A DNA stretch of 64,000 nucleotides from Desulfitobacterium chlororespirans DSM 11544 (GCF_900143285.1 NZ_FRDN01000019.1:1-64000); one strand, 5' to 3'; positions 51,044 to 60,902 are shown, counted from the stretch's first letter. The notes: generated by a model from the letters alone, not told the origin. Numbers and translations: made by a program.

Positions 51044-51044
51044 C

Positions 51045-51710
51045 TTAAGACGTCTCCTCCGGTATTGGCAATTCATCCTTGAGCATCTGACAGATCTCGA
51101 AGAGTTTGGTGATATCATTAGTGTAATAGTCCACCCCGGTGTAATCCTTGACAATTTCGTTGACCGGATATCCTCCCACAATGATTTTTACTTGATCGCG
51201 CAAACCCGACTCCACCAATAAATCCACAACCTTTTTTACCGCACTCACGCAAAAAGATAATAAAACACTGATCCCCAGAACTGGAGCTTTTGTTTGATTC
51301 ACGGCCTGAACAAAAGTTTCCGGAGCTACATCCACCCCTAGATCGACGACTTTAAAGCCTGAAGACTTTAACATATAGTGGATAATGTTCTTGCCCAGAT
51401 CGTGGATATCTCCCTCAATGGTGCCTAGGATAATGGTCATGCCATTGGAGGGAATATCGCTTGTAATCAGTGGTTCCAGAATCACCATGACCTCTTTTAA
51501 TATTTCCTCAGACATAATGAGATCCGATAGGTAATACTCGCCATTGCAATAGCGTTTACCGACAACCTCCACTCCCTGCTGGCATAATTCAACCACTTTT
51601 AAGGGAGAGACCCCTTTGCTGAGATATTCCTTGACCAGGTTTATGGTTTTTTCTTCATCGAGATCGGCAAGGGCGTTAAGTAATTGGTCATCCAAGATTA
51701 ATCCCTCCAT
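51045..51710 (-). CDS. Corrinoid (B12-binding) methyl-carrier protein
   Basis: A 221-residue MtaC/MttC-type protein: an N-terminal four-helix cap, then a Rossmann-like B12 domain with the base-off histidine in EGDIHDLGKNI (D101-x-H103-x2-G106) and VLGISVLLSFCV, IIVGGYPVN. It shuttles a methyl group between methyltransferases. Its start overlaps the GntR gene by 23 bp; an alternative TTG at 51693-51695 has GGAGGG 7 bases upstream. The corrinoid must be kept as Co(I), which needs a reductive activator; the large activase in the operon is a candidate. Confidence 0.9.
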   Translation of the reverse strand: MEGLILDDQLLNALADLDEEKTINLVKEYLSKGVSPLKVVELCQQGVEVVGKRYCNGEYYLSDLIMSEEILKEVMVILEPLITSDIPSNGMTIILGTIEGDIHDLGKNIIHYMLKSSGFKVVDLGVDVAPETFVQAVNQTKAPVLGISVLLSFCVSAVKKVVDLLVESGLRDQVKIIVGGYPVNEIVKDYTGVDYYTNDITKLFEICQMLKDELPIPEETS

Positions 51711-52467
51711 GATTATCCTTTCTCAGCCACCCATCATAGCCCGTCAATTGATAGCGATCACCGCGATAGATGGATTTGCTCCATCCTACCGGTTTATTTT
51801 CCAGATCATATAGGGTTTCTTCAATCACAAAGACAGGGGCATTGACTCCAATTCCCAGTATTGCTGCTTCCTCGGCAGTAGTCACCGATACCTGCAATAC
51901 TTTTTTGGTACTTACAGGCAAAACATCATTATTGGCCGTTACCAGCCCGGAAAGGGTCGGGTCTTTGAGATTGGACTCCAAAATCGGCTTGCTTTTCGAA
52001 TAAATAGTATACTTTCTCTCATAAGCGAGACGTTCATCCTCAGCAGAGACTACCGTACGAAAATACAAGAGACGGGGTGTGCTGCTATCCAATTGAAAAA
52101 TCCTCATCAATCTCTCATCAGCCCGAACGATATGAGCGCCCAATAAGGTGGTGCTCCGCTTTAGGCCAAAGTCTTTAATTTCTTGATTGAAATTATTCAA
52201 CTCAAACACAACATTGTTCAACTTAGGCGGGGAGACAAACGTCCCCTTTCCTTGCTGAGCGTGAACCATGCCTGCCGTGATCAACTCTGCAATAGCCCGC
52301 CGAACGGTCATCCGGCTAATTTCAAAGCGATTGGCGATTTCTGTCTCCGTAGGCAGGGCTTCACCCGGTTTGAGCTCTCCGCGCAGGATTTGACTTTCGA
52401 GAAGTTTGGCCAGCTGATAATAGATAGGGATGACCGAATTTTTATCTATGAACTGTTCTTCATTCAT
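51688..52467 (-). CDS. GntR/UTRA (HutC-type) transcriptional regulator
   Basis: About 259 residues. Winged helix: IPIYYQLAKLLESQILRGEL, then GEALPTETEIANRFEISRMT, then AIAELITAGMVHAQQGKGTF. The UTRA effector domain follows (RLLYFRTVVSAEDERLAYER). ATG 52465-52467 follows AAGGTG; 13 upstream codons are probably not translated. It lies inside the methyl-transfer operon and likely controls it in response to a substrate-derived ligand. A dyad in the operon's leader (58484-58517) is a possible operator. Confidence 0.9.
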   Translation of the reverse strand: MNEEQFIDKNSVIPIYYQLAKLLESQILRGELKPGEALPTETEIANRFEISRMTVRRAIAELITAGMVHAQQGKGTFVSPPKLNNVVFELNNFNQEIKDFGLKRSTTLLGAHIVRADERLMRIFQLDSSTPRLLYFRTVVSAEDERLAYERKYTIYSKSKPILESNLKDPTLSGLVTANNDVLPVSTKKVLQVSVTTAEEAAILGIGVNAPVFVIEETLYDLENKPVGWSKSIYRGDRYQLTGYDGWLRKDNHGGINLG

Positions 52468-52573
52468 ATACGAACACCTTGCTTTAAATTCTGATATCGA
52501 TCTCACTTGGAAAAAGAATGACTATTTGCTTAATCTATTCGGGATTAATTGACATAAACCCTTTTTTATGGAC

Positions 52574-52744
52574 TCATCTTTGTACCCACCACCAAAGATA
52601 GAGATAGGCAAAGGCATCCAGCTGTTCCCACTGATCTTTGATGAGGGATTCATCCCCGGAGGGAGGACCATAATCCTTAAGGACCTGCTCCCAGGGGAGA
52701 CAAGTGCCTGGCGAAATACTAGGAACCTTGTCCTCTTCTGACAT
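52574..52744 (-). CDS. Small acidic protein (56 residues) in the methyl-transfer operon
   Basis: A 56-codon frame starting MSEEDKVPSISPGTCLPWEQ and ending in an aromatic tail AYLYLWWWVQR. The site AGAGGAGACTTAGT before the ATG is strong. It fits the gap between the UroD-type gene (41-bp spacing) and GntR (about 107 bp) better than the overlapping 88-codon frame, which has no ribosome binding site. Similar short tail-aromatic proteins are not known to me. It may be a small partner of the corrinoid or methyltransferase proteins. Confidence 0.6.
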   Translation of the reverse strand: MSEEDKVPSISPGTCLPWEQVLKDYGPPSGDESLIKDQWEQLDAFAYLYLWWWVQR

Positions 52745-52784
52745 ACTAAGTCTCCTCTCTTTAGCACTATACCGGCATCACAGC

Positions 52785-53978
52785 TCATGTGTACACTCCA
52801 TACTGGCGTGTGGTTTCTATCAAAGCGATGACATTTTCCACCTTCACATCCGTCTGCATAATCCCGGCTGTATCCATAATAAAGCCACCATCTGCCGCAT
52901 AATCGTGCAGGAGACGCTTGACATAGTCACTGACCTGGGAGGGTGATCCGTAGGCCATCAAGGAATTAGGGACATTGCCGCTGATACAGAACTTATGGCC
53001 AAGCACCGCTTTAGCTTTAGCTATATCCGTCTGATCCGCATGAAAAACAATACTGGCTGCAGGCAGTTCGGCAATTCTTTCCAAATAGGGATTCCAGTTT
53101 CCTTCAGCGTAAAACATGGTTCGCTTGCCCTGGGCCCAAAGACCCTCGATTACTTTTTTTAGAGGGGGCCAATAAAAGGTATCCCACTCATGGGGGTTCA
53201 AGAAGGGGTAACTGCCCCGGTGCAGAGGCAGGAAAGCAGGCAGCAGGCGCTCTCCCTCTGAAGTCGCCAGGCCGTAATAGATATTATGAGGTACAAGTAC
53301 CTCCAAAGCAGAGAGAATTTTTTCCGGGCGTTTCCTTAAATCCTTCATAATACCCTTCAGCCCCCGCAGGGTGTCTCCTAAGGTATCAAAGGGTGCCTTA
53401 ACCATACCCGAGACCCCCAGAGGCATCCCATAATTCTGTGCCCAATGAGCGACTGCCTGTTTATTTTTTTCGTTCACCATCACCATTCCCGCCGCCCCTT
53501 TAATCAAGGCAAGATTGGCACGAAAGGACCCCGGTTCAGAAAATTCACTATGGATCCTGGGTAAAAAAGACTCCAAAATCCATTGAGTAGGATTGGCTAT
53601 GAAGGCATCATAATCTTCGGGAACCATATATTCTTTTTCCACAAATTGAAACTGTTGATTGGGAGTAAGCTGACGACCAGCGAATTTTAAGTATTTGGCA
53701 CCCACCGCATCATGCAGGGTTCCCCACCATAGGCTTGGGCCTCCCATGGTCACGTCCACATCAAAATCGGCGAGAATTCTGTCCGCCGCTTCAATATTTT
53801 TATCCAAATCATAGTAGACTTCCTGAAGCTCTAATCCCGCATATTTGGCCATGAACTCACTCAGTTGCAGACGAATAGGCACTTTATCGGGTTTTTTGCC
53901 TGCCATTGCTGTCAGATAACGAGTTAATCGTTCCTGATACAAAGATTCGCTGTTCTTAATGGTAGTTCCGCTTGCCAT
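52785..53978 (-). CDS. Uroporphyrinogen decarboxylase-family (MtaA/MtaB-like) methyltransferase
   Basis: About 397 residues in the UroD TIM-barrel fold: VPIRLQLSEFMAKYAGLELQ, LADFDVDVTMGGPSLWWGTL, FYAEGNWNPYLERIAELPAA and KFCISGNVPNSLMAYGSPSQ. UroD-fold proteins in corrinoid operons are cobalamin methyltransferases, not heme enzymes. A clear zinc-binding HxCx(n)C site of MtaA is not visible, so the methyl donor is uncertain. AAAGGAGGGCCT fixes ATG 53976-53978. No MttB- or MtaB-type partner is encoded nearby. Confidence 0.85.
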   Translation of the reverse strand: MASGTTIKNSESLYQERLTRYLTAMAGKKPDKVPIRLQLSEFMAKYAGLELQEVYYDLDKNIEAADRILADFDVDVTMGGPSLWWGTLHDAVGAKYLKFAGRQLTPNQQFQFVEKEYMVPEDYDAFIANPTQWILESFLPRIHSEFSEPGSFRANLALIKGAAGMVMVNEKNKQAVAHWAQNYGMPLGVSGMVKAPFDTLGDTLRGLKGIMKDLRKRPEKILSALEVLVPHNIYYGLATSEGERLLPAFLPLHRGSYPFLNPHEWDTFYWPPLKKVIEGLWAQGKRTMFYAEGNWNPYLERIAELPAASIVFHADQTDIAKAKAVLGHKFCISGNVPNSLMAYGSPSQVSDYVKRLLHDYAADGGFIMDTAGIMQTDVKVENVIALIETTRQYGVYT

Positions 53979-53993
53979 AGGCCCTCCTTTAAG

Positions 53994-54035
53994 AAAAGGC
54001 TGTTCTATTATCACGAGTATAAAGAACAGCCTTTT
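53994..54035 (-). terminator. Hairpin between activase and UroD-type genes
   Basis: AAAAGGCTGTTC and GAACAGCCTTTT form a perfect 12-bp stem around an AT-rich loop, inside the 79-bp gap. The minus strand ends CCTTTTCTTAAAGG. It is probably a partial terminator that lowers downstream expression, or a processing site. Confidence 0.6.
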
Positions 54036-54057
54036 GATTGATAACCTTTTTCATTTG

Positions 54058-57000
54058 CTACTTAGCAACTTCCCCAGTCTTCATATTCTCTTTGGCAACA
54101 GATAACATCAATTTGATCCGGTTCAATTGATTGACTTCACTGGCTCCAGGATCATAGTCGATGACAGCAATGTTGGCTTTAGGGTAGGAGCGGCGCAGGG
54201 AGCGAATCATTCCTTTGCCGATGATATGGTTGGGCAGGCAGCCAAAAGGCTGCAGGCAAGCGATATTCATGACCCCATTGTGCAGGAGCTCCACCATCTC
54301 TCCGGTCAGATACCAGCCCTCTCCTGTCTGATTGGCCAAGGAGATATGCTCCTCAGCGCTGCGGGCAATCTCTTCGATGGCAGCGGGAGGGGTGAACCGC
54401 CGGCTGGCGGCCAAAGCTTTGCGCATATCCTTACGGTAATACTCCATGACCTTGACTGTCAACATACCATTAAACATCGCTTTAAAACTGCCCGACAAAA
54501 CGTCAAATTTAATTTTATAGCAATAGGCGCAATAAAGCAGGAAGCCCATCAAATCCGGTTGAGTGACTTCTGCCCCTTCTGCCTCCAGAAGTTCCACCAG
54601 ATTATTATTAGCCGTCGGATGATATTTGACGAGAATCTCGCCGACGATGCCTACTTTGGGTTTGACCCGGTCCTCATAAATTTCAAGGCTGTCGAAGTCC
54701 GCGACGATCTTGTAAATATTGGCTTTAATCTCCTTCTTGTCCCCTCGCCTCAAGGCCTCCTGGCATTTCTCCACCCACTGATCATAGAGAGCGTTGGCGG
54801 AGCCGGGAACCTTCTCATAGGGGCGGACACGATGAAGGACATTCATCAGCAGATCACCATAGACAATTCCCCAAAGCAGATCGGGCAGCATCCTCGCTGT
54901 GATCTTAAAGCCGGGGTTGGCTTCCAGCCCGGAAGCATTCAAAGAAATGACCGGAACCTGGTCCATACCTGTATCTTTCAGAGCCTTGCGGATGAAGGCG
55001 ATATAGTTGGTAGCCCGGCACCCGCCGCCTGTTTGAGAAATGAGCACAGCGGTCCGGTTCAAATCATACCTACCTGATTTCAAAGCTTCCAAGAGCTGCC
55101 CGACCACGATGATCGTCGGATAACAGGCATCGTTGTGAACATGCTTCAATCCTTCATCAATGGCTCCCCGGTCAACTGAAGGGAGGACCTCAATCGTATA
55201 GCCCGCCTTTTCGAAGCCTGTCTTTAAGAATTGGAACTGATGGGGCGCCATCTGTGGGGCAATAATCGTGTAGTTTTTCTTCATCTCTTCCGTAAAAACC
55301 ACCCGGCCTTCCGGATCATAAAGCTTCTCGGGCCTGAAATTGCGCTTATCCCGCTCCTGGACAGCTGCCAGCAAAGAGCGAATGCGGATCCGGGCCGCTC
55401 CCAGATTGGTGATCTCATCGATCTTCAGAACTGTATATATTTTACCATAACGCTCTAATATTTCCGAAACCTGATCGGTGGTTACGGCGTCCAGACCGCA
55501 GCCAAAGGAGTTTAGCTGGATCAGCTCCAGATTAGGTTTATCGGCGACAAACTGAGCTGCAGCATAGAGCCGGGTATGATACATCCACTGATCCACCACG
55601 CGCATAGGGCGTTCTGGATTCATCATATGACGGATGGCGTCTTCGGAGATCACGACCAGGCCAAAACCTTGCAATAGCTCAGGGATGCCGTGGTGAATCT
55701 CAGGATCGATGTGATAAGGTCGTCCAGCCAGGACAATCCCCTTGCTGCCATGAGTCTCAATATAGCGAAGAGCCTCTTCTCCTTTTTGGCGAACATCCTT
55801 TTTATAGTTCGCCAATTCCCCATAAGCCTTGTCCATAGCCTGCGCAATTTCCCGTGGTGTTAAACCCTCCCTTTTCGACAATTCCTCGATGAGGCGTTTC
55901 CTCATATGCTTAGGACTGTCAATAGGCAGAAAAGGCTGATAAAAGGTAATGTTTTCTTCCTTCAGGATATCCATATTGGCACGGATCGTTTCCGGGTAGG
56001 AGGTGACAATCGGGCAGTTGAAATGGTTGTTTGCTTCTGAATCTTCTTTAACATTAAAGGGAATCGAGGGGTAGAATATTTTCTTAACCCCTTTTTTCAC
56101 CAAATCCACAATATGACCGTGGACCAGCTTGGCGGGGAAGCATTCCGATTCCGAAGGAATGGTATCCATCCCTGATTCATAAAGGGCCTTGGTCGAACGG
56201 CCGGATAGAACCACCCGATAGCCTAATTCCGTAAAAAAGGTGAACCAGAAAGGATAGTCCTCATAAATATTCAGAACCCGGGGAATGCCGACTACCCCGC
56301 GGGGGGCCTCCTGAGCGGACAAAGACTTATAACGAAATACCCTTTGATATTTATAATCGTACAGGTTAGGAAGTTCCGTCTTAACCTTTTCATGGCCGGC
56401 TCCCCGCTCACAGCGGTTTCCGGAAATGAAATTCTCGCCGTTGGAAAAATGCTTGACCGTAAGCAAGCAGTTATTCCCACATAAGCCGCAGCGTTTCATA
56501 GTCGTTTCCGTAGCGAAGGATTCCAGCTGTTCCGCCGGCAACAGCGCTGTTTTATGGCCTAAGTCGCAGCGCTCTTTAGCGATCAGCGCGGCTCCAAAAG
56601 CTCCCATGATTCCGGCGATATCGGGGCGGACCACTTCCCTACCCAGCAATTTCTCCAAAGAACGCAGGACGGCCTCGTTATAAAAGGTTCCACCCTGAAC
56701 AACAATTTTTTCTCCCAACTCTTCTGTATTGCGCAGGCGAATCACCTTAAACAAGGCATTCTTAATCACGGACATGGAGATCCCGGCGGATATATCGCTG
56801 ACTGTTGCCCCTTCTTTTTGGGCCTGCTTCACTTTGGAATTCATAAAGACAGTGCAGCGTGTCCCCAGATCCACCGCGTTTTGAGATTTCAGGCCAATTC
56901 GGGCAAATTCCTTTACATCCATATTGAGCGAGTTGGCAAAGGTCTCCACGAAAGAGCCGCAACCGGAAGAACAGGCCTCATTGAGCATGATGGAATCGAT

Positions 57001-58305
57001 GACTCCATTTTTAATCACCAGGCTTTTCATATCCTGACCGCCGATATCCAGAACAAAATTAACACCGGGCAGGAAAAAGTCGGCGGCTTTAGCATGGGCA
57101 ACCGTCTCGATCTCACCAATATCCACTTTAAGTGCCGTTTTAATCAGCTGTTCTCCATAACCTGTTACCGTAGAATTGAGTATAGTGATGCCAGGATTCA
57201 ATTGGGAATACATCTCTTTCAGAGCACCTATGGTTGATTCCAGGGGGCTGCCCAGATTGCTGCCATAATAGGAGTACAGCAGTCCACCCTCTTCATCGAT
57301 TAAGGCAACCTTGGTGGTGGTCGAGCCGGCGTCGATACCCAGATAAGCATGGCCTGTATACCCCTGAGGATCTTTACGGTTTACCTTATGGCGTGCATGC
57401 CTCTCCTGGAAGGCCTCATATGCTGCTTGATCAGCAAAAAGGGGCTCGGCAGTGGTCTCTTCATCCTGGGTAATGCTATTAATATGAGGTGCGTTATCAT
57501 AAACAGTCTGGGAGAGGAATGCCTGCTCATCCTGTGCTACCAAAGCCGCTCCGATAGCGACAAAGTATTGGGCATCCTCAGGGAAAACAGCATAATCTCC
57601 TTCCAGTTTTAACGTCTCGATAAAGCGTTGGCGCAACTCGGACAGGAAGAACAAAGGTCCGCCGAGAAAGGCTACCCGGCCACGAATCGGGCGGCCTTGA
57701 GCCAAGGCCGTAATCGTCTGATTGACAACGGCCTGCAGAACCGAAACAGCAACATCTTCCTTGGCAGCCCCTTCATTCAACAGCGGCTGCACATCCGTTT
57801 TGGCAAAAACACCGCACCGTGAGGCGATGGGATAAATGGTCTTATAATTCTTGGCCAGCTCATTTAGCCCTTCCGCATCGACTTGAAGCAAAGAAGCCAT
57901 TTGATCAATAAAGGCCCCCGTACCACCCGCACAGGTTCCGTTCATCCTTTGTTCAATAGATTCGCCAAAATAGGTGATTTTAGCGTCTTCCCCTCCCAGC
58001 TCAATGGCCACATCAGTCTGAGGGATCATCTTCTTGACCGCCGCAGTCCCGGCAATGACCTCCTGGACGAAGGGAATCCCTAATTTCTTGGCTAAATTAA
58101 AACCGCCTGAACCGGCAATCATCATCGTCATAAGTTGTCCATCTAAAATGGGCTTTGCATCTTCTAGCATCGAAAGAACAGTATCTTTGATATTCGAAAA
58201 GTGCCTCAAATATTGTTTATAGACAATGCCTTGTTCAGGACTGAGAATAATCATTTTAACAGTCGTAGAACCCACATCGAGCCCAACATTGAGCACCTTG
58301 GTCAT
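54058..58305 (-). CDS. Giant acyl-CoA dehydratase activase-related protein (two ASKHA + DUF2229 + HgdB-like domains)
   Basis: A 1415-residue cytoplasmic fusion. Residues about 1-270 and 322-590 are two BadF/BcrA ASKHA ATPase units ([40 protein letters not shown]) with cluster cysteines in [14 protein letters not shown] and [13 protein letters not shown]. Then a cysteine motif CGLCGNNC, a DUF2229 region (about 675-900) and an HgdB-type region ([37 protein letters not shown]). Such proteins couple ATP hydrolysis to low-potential electron transfer. It heads an operon with a corrinoid protein, so reductive reactivation of cobalamin is a plausible role, but the family is uncharacterised. Confidence 0.85.
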   Translation of the reverse strand: MTKVLNVGLDVGSTTVKMIILSPEQGIVYKQYLRHFSNIKDTVLSMLEDAKPILDGQLMTMMIAGSGGFNLAKKLGIPFVQEVIAGTAAVKKMIPQTDVAIELGGEDAKITYFGESIEQRMNGTCAGGTGAFIDQMASLLQVDAEGLNELAKNYKTIYPIASRCGVFAKTDVQPLLNEGAAKEDVAVSVLQAVVNQTITALAQGRPIRGRVAFLGGPLFFLSELRQRFIETLKLEGDYAVFPEDAQYFVAIGAALVAQDEQAFLSQTVYDNAPHINSITQDEETTAEPLFADQAAYEAFQERHARHKVNRKDPQGYTGHAYLGIDAGSTTTKVALIDEEGGLLYSYYGSNLGSPLESTIGALKEMYSQLNPGITILNSTVTGYGEQLIKTALKVDIGEIETVAHAKAADFFLPGVNFVLDIGGQDMKSLVIKNGVIDSIMLNEACSSGCGSFVETFANSLNMDVKEFARIGLKSQNAVDLGTRCTVFMNSKVKQAQKEGATVSDISAGISMSVIKNALFKVIRLRNTEELGEKIVVQGGTFYNEAVLRSLEKLLGREVVRPDIAGIMGAFGAALIAKERCDLGHKTALLPAEQLESFATETTMKRCGLCGNNCLLTVKHFSNGENFISGNRCERGAGHEKVKTELPNLYDYKYQRVFRYKSLSAQEAPRGVVGIPRVLNIYEDYPFWFTFFTELGYRVVLSGRSTKALYESGMDTIPSESECFPAKLVHGHIVDLVKKGVKKIFYPSIPFNVKEDSEANNHFNCPIVTSYPETIRANMDILKEENITFYQPFLPIDSPKHMRKRLIEELSKREGLTPREIAQAMDKAYGELANYKKDVRQKGEEALRYIETHGSKGIVLAGRPYHIDPEIHHGIPELLQGFGLVVISEDAIRHMMNPERPMRVVDQWMYHTRLYAAAQFVADKPNLELIQLNSFGCGLDAVTTDQVSEILERYGKIYTVLKIDEITNLGAARIRIRSLLAAVQERDKRNFRPEKLYDPEGRVVFTEEMKKNYTIIAPQMAPHQFQFLKTGFEKAGYTIEVLPSVDRGAIDEGLKHVHNDACYPTIIVVGQLLEALKSGRYDLNRTAVLISQTGGGCRATNYIAFIRKALKDTGMDQVPVISLNASGLEANPGFKITARMLPDLLWGIVYGDLLMNVLHRVRPYEKVPGSANALYDQWVEKCQEALRRGDKKEIKANIYKIVADFDSLEIYEDRVKPKVGIVGEILVKYHPTANNNLVELLEAEGAEVTQPDLMGFLLYCAYCYKIKFDVLSGSFKAMFNGMLTVKVMEYYRKDMRKALAASRRFTPPAAIEEIARSAEEHISLANQTGEGWYLTGEMVELLHNGVMNIACLQPFGCLPNHIIGKGMIRSLRRSYPKANIAVIDYDPGASEVNQLNRIKLMLSVAKENMKTGEVAK

Positions 58306-58347
58306 CCAATTTCCTCCTATTCAAATCAGTAAAAAATATATATACTT

Positions 58348-58376
58348 TATATATAATATAACATAATAATGGGCAA
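58348..58376 (-). promoter_or_regulatory. Predicted promoter of the activase operon
   Basis: On the minus strand TTGCCC (58376-58371), 17-bp spacer, TATATA (58353-58348), about 45 bp before the start codon, which has AGGAGGAAATTGG upstream. Confidence 0.45.
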
Positions 58377-58644
58377 GATTTAACTTGTCAGAATATTAAA
58401 ATGCCGCCCAATTTCCATATCCTATGGTATTAAAACCTATTATATCAAAAATATGTTAAACAAAAAGTTTTCTTGGCAGTTGGACATATCATACTAGTAA
58501 TATATGTATCGATATGTGATTCAAGACACACATGAAAAATTATTCTACCAAAAAGGTATATTCGCATATATATTCTACAAGAATATAAATTCTCCTTTTG
58601 CTGCTATCCATCACGGGATATTCCTCCCCGAAGGAAAAAACAAG
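58377..58644. other. AT-rich upstream regulatory region
   Basis: No gene was recognised. ACATATC (58484-58490) and GATATGT (58511-58517) form a dyad around an ACTAGT core, and several ATATAT tracts recur. This is a plausible operator region for the GntR regulator of the downstream operon. Low-complexity AT content limits the inference. Confidence 0.35.
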
Positions 58645-58685
58645 AAAAAAGCCGGATAATGCAAATTCAACTGCACTATCCGGCT
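58645..58685 (-). terminator. Terminator of the LysM/peptidoglycan-binding gene
   Basis: AGCCGGATA-TGCA pairs with TGCA-TATCCGGCT; on the minus strand it runs into TTTTTTC. It lies 50 bp after the stop at 58735. Confidence 0.8.
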
Positions 58686-58734
58686 AATGCTTCACTCTAC
58701 TTTATGATCATGACGATGCTGTCTTTGGCCTCAC

Positions 58735-59904
58735 TTAATTTTTGCGGCAATTTACACCTAGCGCCGTCCAGGTTCGAATCCCGACGATGCCATCCTGGAC
58801 AAGTCCTCTGCTCTTTTGGAAAGCAATCACTGCCGCTTGAGTTCTGGAACCGAAAATCCCATCAATATTCCCGGGACTAAATCCCTGCGCCTTCAGCAAG
58901 GATTGCAGTTCCTTCACAGATGCCCCCCGGGATCCCATCCGCAAGGTTGGGCAAGTGTGGCTTGGCGGCGGTGGAGGTGGTGGGGTAGTGCAGGTTACTC
59001 CCAGCGCTGTCCAGGTCCGAATGCCCACGATGCCATCCGGTGTTAAACCACTGCTTCTTTGGAAAGCAATCACCGCTGCTTCCGTCCTCGGTCCGAAGAT
59101 CCCATCGGCGGCCCCTGGGTTAAAGCCACGGGCTGTGAGCAGCTGTTGCAGCTGAACCACGGAGGGACCCCTTGAGCCTTGGCGCAAGGTTGGGCAATTC
59201 TGTGGCGGCGGCGGTGGGGGTGGGGGCGGTGGAGGAGGCGTCATGCAATTGACCCCCAGCGCTGTCCAGGTCCGGACACCTACGACACCATCCTGTACTA
59301 ATCCCCGGCTGCCCTGGAAAGCAATCACCGCGGCTTCTGTTCTCGGTCCGAAGATCCCATCAATGGCCCCCGGACTAAAGCCATGGGAGGTGAGCAGCTG
59401 TTGCAGCTGAACCACGGAGGGACCTGTCGCACCTTGACGCAAAGTCGGACAGGGACTGGGTTGCGGAGTCATGCAATTGACTCCAAGAGCCGTCCAGGTC
59501 TTGACCCCAACGACGCCATCCTGTACCAAACCACGGCTGCCCTGAAAAGCGACAACCGCTGCATGGGTTCTCGGTCCGAAAATGCCATCAATAGCTCCTG
59601 GGCTAAAGCCGTGAGATGTAAGAAGCTGTTGTAAATGTACGACAGAGGGACCTTGAGAACCCTGTCTGAGAACGGGACAAGGCTGACCTTGAGCCATCAT
59701 CTGACCTTCCATGGGCATGTGCGGATGCATTGGATGCATTGGCTGCATGGAGCATGGTTGCGTTGGTACACAAATAACCTGACCTGGGAAAAGGCACATA
59801 GGATCAGTAATTTGCGGATTTAACATGAGAAGCTCTTCCACTGTAGTATTAAACATGCAGGCAATGTCCATAAGAGTTTCCCCAGGTTTTACCACATAAT
59901 TCAT
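58735..59904 (-). CDS. LysM plus four peptidoglycan-binding domains
   Basis: The 389 residues comprise an N-terminal LysM (YVVKPGETLMDIACMFNTTV ... LFPGQVICVPTQ), a Met/His/Pro-rich linker (MQPMHPMHPHMPMEG) and four PG_binding_1 repeats of about 78 residues, each LRQGS-GPSVVxLQQLLT-GFxPG-DGIFGPRT-AAVIAFQ-GxRTWTALGV. Proline runs (up to eight) join the repeats. There is no signal peptide or catalytic domain, so it may be a spore-coat or cortex-associated protein. ATG 59902-59904 follows AAAGGGGTG; a 14-codon extension is unlikely. Confidence 0.9.
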   Translation of the reverse strand: MNYVVKPGETLMDIACMFNTTVEELLMLNPQITDPMCLFPGQVICVPTQPCSMQPMHPMHPHMPMEGQMMAQGQPCPVLRQGSQGPSVVHLQQLLTSHGFSPGAIDGIFGPRTHAAVVAFQGSRGLVQDGVVGVKTWTALGVNCMTPQPSPCPTLRQGATGPSVVQLQQLLTSHGFSPGAIDGIFGPRTEAAVIAFQGSRGLVQDGVVGVRTWTALGVNCMTPPPPPPPPPPPPQNCPTLRQGSRGPSVVQLQQLLTARGFNPGAADGIFGPRTEAAVIAFQRSSGLTPDGIVGIRTWTALGVTCTTPPPPPPPSHTCPTLRMGSRGASVKELQSLLKAQGFSPGNIDGIFGSRTQAAVIAFQKSRGLVQDGIVGIRTWTALGVNCRKN

Positions 59905-59988
59905 AAATACACCCCTTTCCATAGATTTTCCGTATATCCTATGCAAAAGGTACGGGAATGCTATTGGAAATGGGCAGCGGATAGAAAA

Positions 59989-60447
59989 TTACTTAGGTTC
60001 CTTTAGGTACAGAGAATCCAGATGGCGATGCAAGCGCTTCAACACCCTTTGAAATTGAAATGAGTGCAAGGTTGAAATATTAATCATTTTCGCCACGAAC
60101 CCCATTACCCTGCCATGAGGTTCTAAGGCGATGGAATAGCTGACCTTTGTGCCGCCATTTTCCAGCTCCTCAAGGTCCCACCAGCTCTCGCCAATGACGA
60201 CACCCTGATAGTAGCGGATATCTACCCGGTTCGGAAAGCTTAAAGATATTGTCTCGCACCGGAACCATCCTCCTGAAGCCCATACTTCAATCTTGGCATG
60301 AAGATTGTCTCCGGATTTTTCCAGAATCCGCACTCGGAATTCTCCTGGCCACCAGCTTCTATAGCCAGGAATATCCGCAAGTAAAGGATAAATCATTTGG
60401 GGCGGATAGGGATAATCATAAGAATCCTTGGCTTGAATCCTGCTCAT
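59989..60447 (-). CDS. SRPBCC (polyketide cyclase/COQ10-like) protein
   Basis: A 152-residue START-fold protein: DYPYPPQMIYPLLADIPGYR is the N-terminal helix-grip segment, YYQGVVIGESWWDLEELENG the central strands, and the long C-terminal helix is MINISTLHSFQFQRVLKRLH. Such proteins bind hydrophobic small molecules. The partner is unknown. It stands between the peptidoglycan-binding gene and a DUF454 gene. Confidence 0.8.
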   Translation of the reverse strand: MSRIQAKDSYDYPYPPQMIYPLLADIPGYRSWWPGEFRVRILEKSGDNLHAKIEVWASGGWFRCETISLSFPNRVDIRYYQGVVIGESWWDLEELENGGTKVSYSIALEPHGRVMGFVAKMINISTLHSFQFQRVLKRLHRHLDSLYLKEPK

Positions 60448-60501
60448 TGTTTAGTCGTTCCTTCCTGCCTGTTAACGTCCCCACAGGGATTGGCACACGT
60501 T

Positions 60502-60861
60502 TCACTTTTTAGTTTTGCGGCTCAGTAAAAAGAGGGTAACTGCCAGACCAATCCCCAGGAGAAGGAGGCGCACCCAAATTATTTCCACAAAAAACATCGA
60601 AATGGTTAAAGAAAGCCATAAACATGAGATTGATACAGCCTTGGCCTGCAGCGTCATCCCTTTATTCTCGTAATAATCTTTAAGATAAGAGCCAAGCCAT
60701 TTGCTCTCCAACAACCTCGTATGAAGCCTTGGGGAACTTTGCATATAGCATGCTCCCGCCAATAATAAAAAAGGAGTCGTGGGGACGACAGGCAAAAACA
60801 CACCGATAATGCCAAGCACTACGCAGAGTGTGCCAATTCCGATCAACATCATTTTCATCAT
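60502..60861 (-). CDS. DUF454 (YbaN-like) inner-membrane protein
   Basis: A 119-residue protein with three to four hydrophobic segments. GIIGVFLPVVPTTPFLLLAG and CYMQSSPRLHTRLLESKWLG are the DUF454 signature, followed by YYENKGMTLQAKA. Function is unknown. The ribosome binding site is weak (GAGAAGTGA). It is 41 bp from the arsenate-reductase-like gene on the same strand. Confidence 0.88.
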   Translation of the reverse strand: MMKMMLIGIGTLCVVLGIIGVFLPVVPTTPFLLLAGACYMQSSPRLHTRLLESKWLGSYLKDYYENKGMTLQAKAVSISCLWLSLTISMFFVEIIWVRLLLLGIGLAVTLFLLSRKTKK

Positions 60862-60902
60862 CTAGTTCACTTCTCTTCCTTCCCATGACTCATTATAGGC
60901 GA

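Noticed and set aside
51044-51181. N-terminal extension of RecQ into the corrinoid gene
   Set aside because: The extension is an out-of-frame reading of the corrinoid gene; a proper start with ribosome binding site lies one base after that gene's stop.
52522-52788. 88-codon minus-strand frame between GntR and UroD-type genes
   Set aside because: No ribosome binding site and non-protein-like composition; the overlapping 56-codon frame has a strong site and is preferred.
54127-55077. Long plus-strand ORF opposite the activase gene
   Set aside because: It is an antisense shadow of a GC-rich conserved coding region with no ribosome binding site and no protein motif.
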